A DNA stretch of 9,977 nt, from contig DASZJZ010000218.1 in NCBI GenBank assembly GCA_035947555.1, positions 1 through 9,977 of the forward strand. The letters run 5' to 3'. Below the pieces are notes generated by a model that worked only from the letters and a program-made list of their open reading frames with translations, was not told the origin of the DNA and made no database searches. Shown piece after piece: positions 1 to 6,345 of the stretch. The first letter of the stretch is position 1; each line of letters starts with the position of its first letter. Source of the DNA: JACVRW01 sp035947555. GTDB taxonomy: Bacteria; Actinomycetota; Thermoleophilia; Solirubrobacterales; Thermoleophilaceae. The translations under genes and the position numbers were made by a program.

Positions 1-830
1 ATCTGCCGCCCGCCGCTCCGCTCTTCCCGCTCGTCTCCCCGCGGGCGCTTCCTGAGCCCATTCCGCCCGCTCGCCGTCTCGACCGCCGTTTCGCGCGGCG
101 GCTCGAGCGCGTCGGCGAGCGCTTCCGGGTTCCGTGGCAGCTCATGCTCGCCATCCGCCGCGCACGCGGGCACGTCGGCGCGGAGCCCGCGACCGCGCAC
201 CGGCTTCGCGTGCTCGCGCGGCGCCTCGTGCGGCTCGGCGCCCGTGGCAATGCCCGGCGCGCGGTCCGGCGGCTGGCGCGCGAGGTTGCGTTCCGCGGCG
301 AGTCCGATAAGCCACGCGCCCTCCGCCGGCGCATCCTGGTCAGTCGGGTGGTTGCGCTCGCCCACCTCAACCGGGCTGTGGGCCTTCGCGGCCTGGTCAA
401 GGGGCTGAAACGTGTCCGGGCCCGGCTCGGCAGACAGGTGCTCGACAGCCGCCGCCTTGCGATCTACGCCGGCGGCCGCCTCGACATCCGCAGCGGCCTC
501 ACCGACGTGCGCGTGCTGGTGCTGCTCCGTTACCTCGCGAGCCGCTACAGGGAGGTGACCGTCAGCTCACTCACCAGCGGGCACAGCTTCTACACGGCGT
601 CGGGCAACGTGTCGGCTCACAGCTTCGGCCTCGCTGTGGACATCGCGGCCCTGAACGGCAGGCCGATCCTCGGCAACCAGGAGCCCGGCGGGCTGACCGA
701 GCGCGCGCTTCGCCACATCATGCTGCTGCCCAAGCGGCTCCAGCCCACCCAGCTGATCTCGCTGTTCGCGCTGGGCGGACCCTCCTTCGCGCTGGCCGAC
801 CACGCGGACCACATCCACGCGGGCTACTGA
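1..830 (+). CDS. M15/extensin-like zinc peptidase domain protein (5' end outside window)
   Basis: The frame is open from the window edge (first full codon at position 3) through to the TGA at 828-830, so the start lies upstream; the in-frame ATG at 144 is probably internal. Numbering from that ATG, the C-terminal domain (about 105-228) carries the SxHxxGxAxD pattern (S157, H159, G162, D166) and ends in DHIHAGY (H223, H225). This is the H...D...HxH zinc-ligand layout of D-Ala-D-Ala carboxypeptidase/M15 and extensin-like C-terminal domains, which act on peptidoglycan stem peptides. The upstream part is very Arg-rich and helical. Its 'RVPWQLMLAI' stretch (codons around 123-155) recalls the first helix of soluble lytic transglycosylases, but the catalytic Glu and the rest of that domain are not visible. 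Export is inferred only, because the N-terminus is missing. The peptidase fold is fairly secure; activity and substrate are not shown. Confidence 0.75.
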   Translation, partial: LPPAAPLFPLVSPRALPEPIPPARRLDRRFARRLERVGERFRVPWQLMLAIRRARGHVGAEPATAHRLRVLARRLVRLGARGNARRAVRRLAREVAFRGESDKPRALRRRILVSRVVALAHLNRAVGLRGLVKGLKRVRARLGRQVLDSRRLAIYAGGRLDIRSGLTDVRVLVLLRYLASRYREVTVSSLTSGHSFYTASGNVSAHSFGLAVDIAALNGRPILGNQEPGGLTERALRHIMLLPKRLQPTQLISLFALGGPSFALADHADHIHAGY

Positions 831-861
831 GGGCCGGCCAGAGGAAGCGTGGGACGGCCCT
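830..861 (+). terminator. Possible weak stem-loop after the M15-like gene
   Basis: A 7-bp perfect inverted repeat, AGGGCCG (830-836) and CGGCCCT (855-861), encloses an 18-nt loop directly behind the stop codon and is followed by TTCTC. There is no real T-tract and the loop is long, so this is only a candidate terminator. Its 3' arm touches the first of the 11-nt repeats at 860-892. Confidence 0.25.
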
Positions 862-892
862 TCTCACCTCAGTTTCACTAGCTTCTCACGCT
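860..892 (+). promoter_or_regulatory. Three 11-nt direct repeats, PhoB/PhoP-type operator candidate
   Basis: Three head-to-tail units begin at 860, 871 and 882. Each has TCAC at its positions 5-8 (864-867, 875-878, 886-889), exactly 11 nt apart. Units 1 and 3 share CTTCTCAC and unit 2 has GTTTCAC. Direct repeats with an 11-nt period are characteristic of PhoB/OmpR-family response regulators, for example Streptomyces PHO boxes with GTTCACC units and mycobacterial PhoP TCACAGC-N4-TCACAGC. The array ends 34 nt before the GTG of ATP-grasp A. A TATTCC hexamer at 900-905, 10 nt after the last TCAC, could serve as a -10 of an activator-dependent promoter. The same arrangement occurs before the divergent operon at 6005-6037. 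The regulator itself is not in the window. Confidence 0.5.
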
Positions 893-926
893 GCGGGGCT
901 ATTCCGATGGAGGAGGGGGTGAGGGA

Positions 927-1781
927 GTGAGGCTCTATTTCATCCTCGTTCGCCGCGTGCCGCCCGTCCCGAGTCCCGTCCTCATGGAGGCCTTCGAACT
1001 CCTCGAGCGAGACGGATTCGACATCAGCAGCGGCATCCCCGAGGAGATGGTGCTCGAGGCGGACCGCCTCGGGGTCGAGCACGACCTCTACCTGCTCAAG
1101 TCCCACACCGAGCTTTCGCTCAGCATCGCCGGTGTGCTGCACGCTCGGCGAGCACGTCTCCTCAACCCCTACCCATCCTGCATCGCCACCCAGAACAAGA
1201 TCGTGGCGGCGAGACGGCTTCGCGCGGCGGGGGTGCCGACCCCGCGCTGCTGGGTGACGGGCGACCTTGCGCTGCTCGAGCCCGTCGTCGCCGAGATACC
1301 GCTGGTCATCAAGCCGTACATGGGTCATCGCGGAACCGGGATCCACGTCGCAAGAAACCGCGAGGAGCTGGCCGCGGTGCCCGAGCCCGCCGGCCCGGTG
1401 CTGATCCAAGAGCACGTCGAGGGCGGTGAGGAGGACCTGAAGGTCTACGTGGTGGGCGAGCAGGTCTTCGCCGTACGGAAGCCGTTCTCGGCGACGAGCT
1501 TCACCGAGCCGGGGCGGCCCTGCGCCGTCTCCTCCGAGGTACGCGACATCGCCTTGCGCTGCGGACAGGCGATGGGACTAGGGCTATATGGGATCGACCT
1601 GATGGAGAGCGAGGACGGCCCGGTCGTGGTCGATCTGAACTATTTCCCGGGCTACAAGGGGGTACCCGAGGCCGCCCCCCTCATCGCGGACTACGTCGCG
1701 AGCTACGCGCGAGGACGGCACACGCTGGCCTTCGCGGAGAACGACACCTCCGTCCTCGGAGCTCGGGTCAGCCTCCGGTGA
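927..1781 (+). CDS. ATP-grasp enzyme A, ITPK/RimK-like (284 aa)
   Basis: GTG start at 927, preceded by a strong GGAGGAGG at 909-916; the ATG at 907 runs into a stop after seven codons. The N-terminal pre-ATP-grasp domain is about 1-90 and the ATP-grasp domain about 91-265. Visible elements are K91 after the NPYP segment (80-83), the nucleotide-binding strand and loop IKPYMGHRGTG (128-138), DLKVYVVG (170-177), R184, D224, and the metal-binding D236-x-N238 followed by FPGYKGVP (240-247). In inositol 1,3,4-trisphosphate 5/6-kinases (ITPK) the equivalent DxN-x-FPGY motif binds Mg, and KVYVVG is also typical of them; RimK-type carboxylate-amine ligases share the fold. The reaction is therefore either kinase or ligase and the substrate is unknown. 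It aligns nearly without gaps to enzyme B (4267-5112). The gene overlaps the MFS gene by GTGA (1778-1781), so the two are translationally coupled. Confidence 0.85.
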   Translation: MRLYFILVRRVPPVPSPVLMEAFELLERDGFDISSGIPEEMVLEADRLGVEHDLYLLKSHTELSLSIAGVLHARRARLLNPYPSCIATQNKIVAARRLRAAGVPTPRCWVTGDLALLEPVVAEIPLVIKPYMGHRGTGIHVARNREELAAVPEPAGPVLIQEHVEGGEEDLKVYVVGEQVFAVRKPFSATSFTEPGRPCAVSSEVRDIALRCGQAMGLGLYGIDLMESEDGPVVVDLNYFPGYKGVPEAAPLIADYVASYARGRHTLAFAENDTSVLGARVSLR

Positions 1782-3061
1782 GACCACCGGGACGGCGCGC
1801 GATCGATCCCTCGATGGGGGCAATCGTCGCCGAGGGCTTTCTCTCGCGGCTGAGCTTCGGGATCGTCAGCTTCGCGCTGCCGCTGTACGCCGTCCGCGAG
1901 CTGGGGCTCAGCCTCGCCGTGGTGGGGGTGCTGGTGTCGCTCAACCTTGTCGTAGCGCTCGTGCTGAAGCCTGCCATGGGTGCGCTGGCCGACCGCTTCG
2001 GGCTCAAGCGAAGCTTCACCGCTTCCATCGTCCTGCGCAGCCTGGTGTCCCTCCTGCTCGTCTTCGCGACGCTGCCCTGGCAGCTCTTCGCGATTCGAAG
2101 CATCCACGGCGTGTCGATCTCCCTGCGCGACCCGTCCGTCTTCGTCCTGATCGCCGACCACGGCGGCAAGAAGGCGATTGCCTCGGCCTTCGCCTGGTAC
2201 CAGACGGCCAAGAGCGTCGCGGGCGCCCTCGGGAAAGGGGCCGGAGGCATCCTGCTGGGACTGACGGCCTCCGATTTCTCGCTCGTCTTCCTCGTCGCCT
2301 TCCTGCTTTCGGCGCTTCCGATCCTGGTGGTGCTCCGCTACGTTCGCGAGCCGGGGCACGAGCGGTCGGTTGCGAGCGAATTCGCCGCTACGGGCGCGCC
2401 CGGCGCGGCCGCTCCGCGGGATCCGCCACGCGGCGATAAGGGCTCTGCTACGTCGCGGATGCTGCCCTTCATGGGGTTCGGTTTCCTGGTCAGCAGCACG
2501 GCCTACATGCTCGCCAACCTCTTTCCGGTCTTCGCCGTGGAGTACGCGGGATTGACCCCCGCACAAGCCGGCATCATCTACATGGTCGCGGCGTCGCTTG
2601 CGCTCACGGGCCCCTTCTTCGGATGGCTCTCCGACAACGTGAGCCGCCGGCTCGTGATGTCCGTGCGAAGCGCAGCCAACGTCGCGTCCTCCGTGATCTA
2701 CCTGGTCGCGCCGAGCTTCGCCGGCCTCACCGCAGGGAGGGCGCTGGACGACATGGGCAAGGCCGCTTTCAAGCCCGCGTGGGGGGCGATGATGGCCGAG
2801 GTGGCAGGCTTCGACAAGCGACGGCGGGCGCGGACGATGGGGGCGATGAGCTCCGGCGAGGATGCAGGTGAGATTGCCGGCCCGATCTTGGCCGGTGTGC
2901 TGTGGAGCCTGTGGGGCGTGCCCGCGCTGCTGGGAGTGCGCATCGCCCTCGCCGTCGCCACCGAGCTCTACACCATCGCGCTGGCGAGGCGGGGGCTTCG
3001 CAGCGCGGGCAAGCGGGCCGCAGAGCCCCGACGACCCACCCCGGAGGGCACGCCGGGCTAG
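1778..3061 (+). CDS. MFS transporter, 12-TM type (427 aa)
   Basis: A major facilitator superfamily permease of typical length. The GTG at 1778 overlaps the stop of ATP-grasp A (GTGA). An internal ATG at 1814 (residue 13) is the alternative start, but I see no ribosome binding site before it. Two six-helix bundles can be read: about 13-190, and about 228-405 after a polar, Pro/Ala-rich cytoplasmic loop (191-227). The MFS signature between TM2 and TM3 is clear (G68, D72, R73, G75, K77, R78), with its degenerate counterpart G282-W-L-S-D286...R290-R291 in the second half. The conserved acidic/Gly stretch around GRALDDMGKAAFKPAW (320-335) and SSGEDAGEIAGP (358-369) looks like the drug/metabolite exporter branch, but substrate and direction cannot be read from sequence. 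Coupling to the ATP-grasp gene suggests export or import of that pathway's product or precursor. Its stop lies 18 bp from the convergent dehydrogenase gene, with no obvious terminator between them. Confidence 0.88.
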   Translation: MRPPGRRAIDPSMGAIVAEGFLSRLSFGIVSFALPLYAVRELGLSLAVVGVLVSLNLVVALVLKPAMGALADRFGLKRSFTASIVLRSLVSLLLVFATLPWQLFAIRSIHGVSISLRDPSVFVLIADHGGKKAIASAFAWYQTAKSVAGALGKGAGGILLGLTASDFSLVFLVAFLLSALPILVVLRYVREPGHERSVASEFAATGAPGAAAPRDPPRGDKGSATSRMLPFMGFGFLVSSTAYMLANLFPVFAVEYAGLTPAQAGIIYMVAASLALTGPFFGWLSDNVSRRLVMSVRSAANVASSVIYLVAPSFAGLTAGRALDDMGKAAFKPAWGAMMAEVAGFDKRRRARTMGAMSSGEDAGEIAGPILAGVLWSLWGVPALLGVRIALAVATELYTIALARRGLRSAGKRAAEPRRPTPEGTPG

Positions 3062-3079
3062 CGAACCCGGCGGCGCCCT

Positions 3080-4270
3080 TCAGCGCTCCCGCGTCGCGAG
3101 CGTGAAGAGGGGCGAGTCGTGCCTCCATCCGGCGCTGAAGCGTTCCCAGGCGGCCGTGACGCTCTCGGTGAGCCCGGCGTCGGGCTTCGCCGCCGACAGC
3201 TCCTGGAGCAGCCCGGGGGCATGCGCCGACAGCTGCCGCGCGGTCTCGGCGCCCGTCGGGTCGCCGTCCACGGCCGCGAAGCAGACCGCCGCGGCGGCCG
3301 CCACGGGCAGCATCGTAGGTAGCTTGCCCGTCTCCTCCTCGTACAGCCGGGCCGCGCCGAGCAGCCGCTCCTCGGGCGACAGCTTGCGCCCCGGATCGCG
3401 GCCCACGCGCGTGACGGGGTCGTTCAGCGCCGCGTTGTCGAAGCGCCACAGGATCGCCTCGAGCTCGGCCTCGCCGCCGGCCAGCTTGCGGCCATAGCGC
3501 GCGGCGAGGCCCTCCTGGCCCTCGCGCATCGCCGCCAGCGCGGCCATCCGTATCTCGTGGTCGCGCACGGCGGCATGCACGTAGCGGTAGCCCTTGAGGA
3601 AGCCCAGGTACGCGACGGTCGCGTGGCCGGCGCTGAACACGTACAGCTTGGCGTTGAAGGCGGCCTCGAAGTCCTTGACCTTGACGAGCCCCGGCAGCCT
3701 CGGCAGCGCCTTCAGGCTCCGCCCGTGCACCTGGAACCGCTCCGCGGGATCGCCGAGGATCGTCAGCGGCTCCGGCGCGGCAGGGTCGCCCAAGATGCTG
3801 CTCACAGCCCGGCTCACCACGGCGCCGGAGAACCCGTGACGCTCGAGCCGGAAGTCGGCGGGCAGGCGCTCGGCCACCGCCGCCCGCAGGTTCGGCCCGG
3901 CGTCGATCGCGTTCTCGAAGGCGATCACGTTGAGCGGCTTCTTGCGCGTCCGCGCCTCGAGCCCCGCGGCGATCAGCGGCGCGATCGCGCCCAGGTTCTC
4001 CGGGCGCACCGCGACCGCGACCAGCCGCGCGCGGGCGATCTCGCGGGCCACCGCATCCGCCTCGGAGGCGGGCAGCGCCCGCCGGACCCGCACCCGGCGC
4101 TCCTCCTGCCAGCCCGGGTCCACGAGCCTGACCCGGTAGTGGCCGGTGCGGCCGAGGTTGTCGATCACCTGGCCGCGGCCGACCACGGTCAGCTTCGCCC
4201 CGGCGCGGCCGAGCAGCTCGCCGGCGAACCCGAGCCCGACCCGGCCCGCGCCGATCACGACCGCCCTCAC
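3080..4270 (-). CDS. Mannitol-1-phosphate 5-dehydrogenase-like oxidoreductase (396 aa)
   Basis: A polyol-specific long-chain dehydrogenase. The N-terminal Rossmann motif GAGRVGLGF (7-15) binds NAD(H). NVIAFEN (114-120) matches the E. coli MtlD segment NIIACEN. The stretch from about 186 to 240 follows MtlD closely (LPRLPG, then K208...GH216, AYLGFLKG), and RFDNAALNDPVTRVGRDP plus RKLSPEERL match the C-terminal MtlD domain. MtlD interconverts mannitol-1-phosphate and fructose-6-phosphate. Lys (K208) and His (H216) of the catalytic K-x4-N-x2-H set are present, but the Asn is Ser (S213), and the VDR segment reads VSR (residues 152-154). Family membership is secure; the actual substrate may be another sugar or polyol phosphate. 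The GTG start at 4270 overlaps the stop of ATP-grasp B by GTGA (4267-4270), placing it third in the minus-strand operon. Confidence 0.85.
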   Translation of the reverse strand: MRAVVIGAGRVGLGFAGELLGRAGAKLTVVGRGQVIDNLGRTGHYRVRLVDPGWQEERRVRVRRALPASEADAVAREIARARLVAVAVRPENLGAIAPLIAAGLEARTRKKPLNVIAFENAIDAGPNLRAAVAERLPADFRLERHGFSGAVVSRAVSSILGDPAAPEPLTILGDPAERFQVHGRSLKALPRLPGLVKVKDFEAAFNAKLYVFSAGHATVAYLGFLKGYRYVHAAVRDHEIRMAALAAMREGQEGLAARYGRKLAGGEAELEAILWRFDNAALNDPVTRVGRDPGRKLSPEERLLGAARLYEEETGKLPTMLPVAAAAAVCFAAVDGDPTGAETARQLSAHAPGLLQELSAAKPDAGLTESVTAAWERFSAGWRHDSPLFTLATRER

Positions 4271-5112
4271 GAGCTCACCTCGGTCGTGGCCGCCCCCGGG
4301 ACCGCCGGCTCGCCGCGCAGCACCCGTTCGGCGGCCGCGTAGATGTAGTCCGCCAGCCGCAGGCTCGCGTCCGGCACGCCCTTGAAGCCAGGGAAGCTCG
4401 AGATGTCGACCACGTACGGGTGCCCGTCGCTCACGATGATGTCGAGCCCGTAGAGCTCGATCCCCAAGGCGCCGCCGCAGGCCAGCGCGATCTCGCGCAG
4501 CTCGTCGGTGATGTTGAAGGGCTCGCCGAGCTTCTCCTCGTAGGTGCGCGCCGGCCAGACGCGCTTCACGCCGAAGACCTGCCCGCCGATCACGTAGATC
4601 TTGCGATCGCGGCCCTCCGGCTTGTGGTAGCGCTGGGCGAAGACGACCCCGCCGTGAGCGACGTCGTCGAGCTGGTCCGGGTCCCAGACCACGTGGACGC
4701 CGACGCCGTTGCTGCCCCTGTAGGGCTTGACCACGAGTGGACCGTCGTCGAGCAGCGGCGAGAGCTCTCCCGGGTGCGCAGCGACGTAGGTGTCAGGAGT
4801 CGGCACGCCGGCCGCCTGGAGCATCCGGGTGGCGATCACCTTGTCGCGGCAGGCGAGCGCGACCGGGAACGGGTTGAGGATGGTCGCCCCGGCGGCGTGC
4901 AGGGCGCCGGCGAGGCTGAGCGCCAACTCGCTGCCGCACTTGAGCACGTACAGGTCGTGCTCGACGTGGACGTCGGCCAGCCGCGTCAGCTCTTCCTCCG
5001 GACAGATGGTCTCGACCTCCGCGCCCCACTCGTCGAGCAGTTCGACGACCATGGGCATGATCGGGCTCACCTTCGAGCGCGGATGACGAGGCATCACCAT
5101 TCCGATCCTCAC
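4267..5112 (-). CDS. ATP-grasp enzyme B, ITPK/RimK-like, altered metal site (281 aa)
   Basis: Start chosen at GTG 5112, which overlaps the stop of enzyme C by GTGA (5109-5112). The reading frame stays open further upstream, but that part only shadows enzyme C in another frame. Starting here gives a protein that aligns residue for residue with enzyme A: EHDLY (51-55), NPFP (80-83), K91, AGVPTP (101-106), VKPYRGSNGVG (128-138), KIYVIGGQVFGVKR (171-184), D224 and FPGFKGVPDA (240-249). The fold and ATP binding are therefore well supported. However, the metal-site motif that is D236-x-N238 in A reads D236-I-S238 here, losing the Asn that normally ligates Mg. It may still be active, have changed specificity, or act as a partner subunit. 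The C-terminal tail after about 262 is Ala/Pro-rich and not conserved with A. Substrate unknown. Confidence 0.85.
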   Translation of the reverse strand: MRIGMVMPRHPRSKVSPIMPMVVELLDEWGAEVETICPEEELTRLADVHVEHDLYVLKCGSELALSLAGALHAAGATILNPFPVALACRDKVIATRMLQAAGVPTPDTYVAAHPGELSPLLDDGPLVVKPYRGSNGVGVHVVWDPDQLDDVAHGGVVFAQRYHKPEGRDRKIYVIGGQVFGVKRVWPARTYEEKLGEPFNITDELREIALACGGALGIELYGLDIIVSDGHPYVVDISSFPGFKGVPDASLRLADYIYAAAERVLRGEPAVPGAATTEVSS

Positions 5113-5954
5113 GCCAAGACCTCCATGTGGACCGGTCGCAGGACCGCGGCCAGCACGTGATCGGCCAGCGCCGCGTCGGCGTCCGGGACGCCGGTGTAGT
5201 TGGGGAACTCGTTGACCTCGATGACGACCGGTCCGGTCGCGGACACCAGGCAGTCGACGCCGAACAGCTCGAGCCCGAAGAGCTCCCCGCAGCGCAGCGC
5301 CAGCTCGCGCAGCTCGTCGGTCAGCTCGATGGGGGTCGCCTCGGTGAGGGGTGGGGCCGTGGCCCACGGCAGCAGGTCGCCTGGGAGCGGCGAGGGCTTG
5401 CGGACGGCCCACACCGTCTCGCCGACGGCATAGAGCTTCAGGTCGGTTCCGTCGCTGCGCAGGAAGGGTTGGGCGAGCATCGGCTCCTCGGAGGGCGCGA
5501 TGCGGCCTACGGCGTCCGCGCTCTCGCATATCGCGAGGCCGCGGCAGTTGTCGCCGCGGATCGGCTTCACGATCACGGGATAGAGATGCGACGGCAGGTC
5601 GGCAGCCAGCTGGGCGGGCGTCCCGAGCGTCGTCGGCGGTGTCGTTATGCCGGCGCTCTCCAGGGCGACGGCCATGCCCGCCTTGTCGACCACGGCCGCG
5701 ACCGCCGGCGCGCGGTTGATCGCCGGGACCCCGTGCCGCTCGGCCGCAAGCAGGCGGCTCAAGACCGCATCGCTGCGCCCGCGTGCGACGCAGACGTCGA
5801 TGTCCGTAAGCCACGAGTCGTCGCCGAGGCTGATGGCGCTGGACCCGGGATCGATCACCGTGACGGCACAGCCGCGACGGCGAAGCTCGTCGACGAGTCC
5901 TCTGGGCTGTCGCTGCGCGAGATAGCGGCCTTCGACCAGGAGCGCTGTTCCCAC
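5109..5954 (-). CDS. ATP-grasp enzyme C, ITPK/RimK-like (281 aa)
   Basis: First gene of the minus-strand operon. The frame is open upstream to an ATG at 6128, but the GTG at 5954 has GGAGG (5960-5964) 5 nt before it and gives the same length as enzymes A and B, so I chose it. The protein is the most diverged of the three. Visible elements are K91, VIVKPIRGDNCRG (127-139), DLKLYAVGETVWAVRKP (171-187), D234, and the metal-binding E246-x-N248 followed by FPNYTGVPDAD (250-260). E-x-N is the classical ATP-grasp triad end; the FPxYxGVP continuation is shared with A, B and ITPKs. The glycine-rich loop is unusual (D-N-C-R-G instead of G-x-G). Enzymes of this fold make an acyl-phosphate or transfer phosphate to a hydroxyl. 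The presence of three paralogues suggests consecutive steps on one molecule. Confidence 0.84.
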   Translation of the reverse strand: MGTALLVEGRYLAQRQPRGLVDELRRRGCAVTVIDPGSSAISLGDDSWLTDIDVCVARGRSDAVLSRLLAAERHGVPAINRAPAVAAVVDKAGMAVALESAGITTPPTTLGTPAQLAADLPSHLYPVIVKPIRGDNCRGLAICESADAVGRIAPSEEPMLAQPFLRSDGTDLKLYAVGETVWAVRKPSPLPGDLLPWATAPPLTEATPIELTDELRELALRCGELFGLELFGVDCLVSATGPVVIEVNEFPNYTGVPDADAALADHVLAAVLRPVHMEVLA

Positions 5955-5959
5955 GCAGC

Positions 5960-5964
5960 CCTCC
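5960..5964 (-). promoter_or_regulatory. Ribosome binding site deciding the start of ATP-grasp C
   Basis: GGAGG on the minus strand with a 5-nt spacer to GTG at 5954. It is the only good Shine-Dalgarno sequence in the long open frame, and it selects GTG 5954 over the upstream ATG at 6128. Confidence 0.7.
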
Positions 5965-6004
5965 GTGGCTGGCTGGGCCCCCACAAATCTCAAGCATTCC
6001 AGGG

Positions 6005-6037
6005 CATGTGAACGAGGTGTGAAAATTGCATGAGAAC
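6005..6037 (-). promoter_or_regulatory. Three 11-nt direct repeats, PhoB/PhoP-type operator candidate
   Basis: Read on the minus strand from 6037 down, three units of 11 nt have TCAT, TCAC and TCAC at their positions 5-8. The cores are TTCTCAT, TTTTCACA and GTTCACA; on the plus strand TGTGAA occurs at 6007-6012 and 6018-6023, and TGAGAA at 6031-6036. Spacing, core and orientation relative to the gene are the same as in the array at 860-892 before ATP-grasp A, and the first unit of each array begins with the same TTCTCAY. The array lies 51-83 nt upstream of the GTG of ATP-grasp C. I see no convincing -10 box downstream. The array also lies in the divergent gap, so the plus-strand gene at 6110 could be affected. 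Confidence 0.5.
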
Positions 6038-6109
6038 GATCCTCAGTGGCCGATGAACGACGGCTCCCAGACGAGAGGAAGTCGCAGGAACGGGTAGAAG
6101 GCTCCCTAC

Positions 6110-6331
6110 GTGCGGGGACCGGACCCACGCAACAGGGCGCGACGCGAGATCGTGGCTGGGATCATCGGCGCCGAGGCGGGCGCCGGGATCGGCCTGCTCG
6201 TGATGGGCGGCACGCCGCTCGCGCCGATCGGGCTCGCCGCCGTGGGCGCGGCGCTCGGCGCGGCGGTGATGAGCCTGCGGCACGCGCTCATCCGCCGCTG
6301 GCTGCGGTCCCAGCTGCGCGCAGCTCGCTAG
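6110..6331 (+). CDS. Small glycine-zipper membrane protein (73 aa)
   Basis: GTG start at 6110 with a poor ribosome binding site (AGAAGG, about nine bases upstream). Nearly every codon ends in G or C, which supports real coding. After a basic N-terminus (RNRARRE, 7-13) come two hydrophobic stretches, about 14-33 and 36-55, with Gly/Ala at regular spacing (GIIGAEAGAGIG and GLAAVGAALGAA). The C-terminus is Arg-rich. This resembles short two-helix glycine-zipper proteins of the inner membrane; no function can be assigned. Its stop is 14 nt before the carboxylase start, but a functional link is uncertain. Confidence 0.6.
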   Translation: MRGPDPRNRARREIVAGIIGAEAGAGIGLLVMGGTPLAPIGLAAVGAALGAAVMSLRHALIRRWLRSQLRAAR

Positions 6332-6345
6332 TAGATTCCCGCGCG

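Noticed and set aside
907..930. ATG 907 as the start of ATP-grasp A or a leader peptide
   Set aside because: It ends at a TGA after seven codons and overlaps the ribosome binding site of the GTG 927 start; nothing supports a functional leader peptide.
1703..2566. 287-aa minus-strand open frame opposite the MFS gene
   Set aside because: Composition (Arg, Gln, His, Glu-rich, no domain) is that of an antisense shadow of GC-rich coding DNA; the plus strand encodes a clear MFS protein.
5113..5997. Extension of the ATP-grasp B frame to a 576-aa open frame
   Set aside because: The extension overlaps enzyme C on the same strand, is low-complexity Arg-rich, and the GTGA junction at 5109-5112 with residue-by-residue alignment to enzyme A sets the start at 5112.
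5955..6128. N-terminal extension of ATP-grasp C to ATG 6128
   Set aside because: No ribosome binding site near that ATG, no similarity to paralogues, and it would cover the 11-nt repeats; GTG 5954 has GGAGG.
6046..6345. N-terminal extension of the carboxylase frame
   Set aside because: It overlaps the 73-aa gene in another frame, has arginine-rich shadow composition, and the family N-terminus begins at MSDLKEALE.
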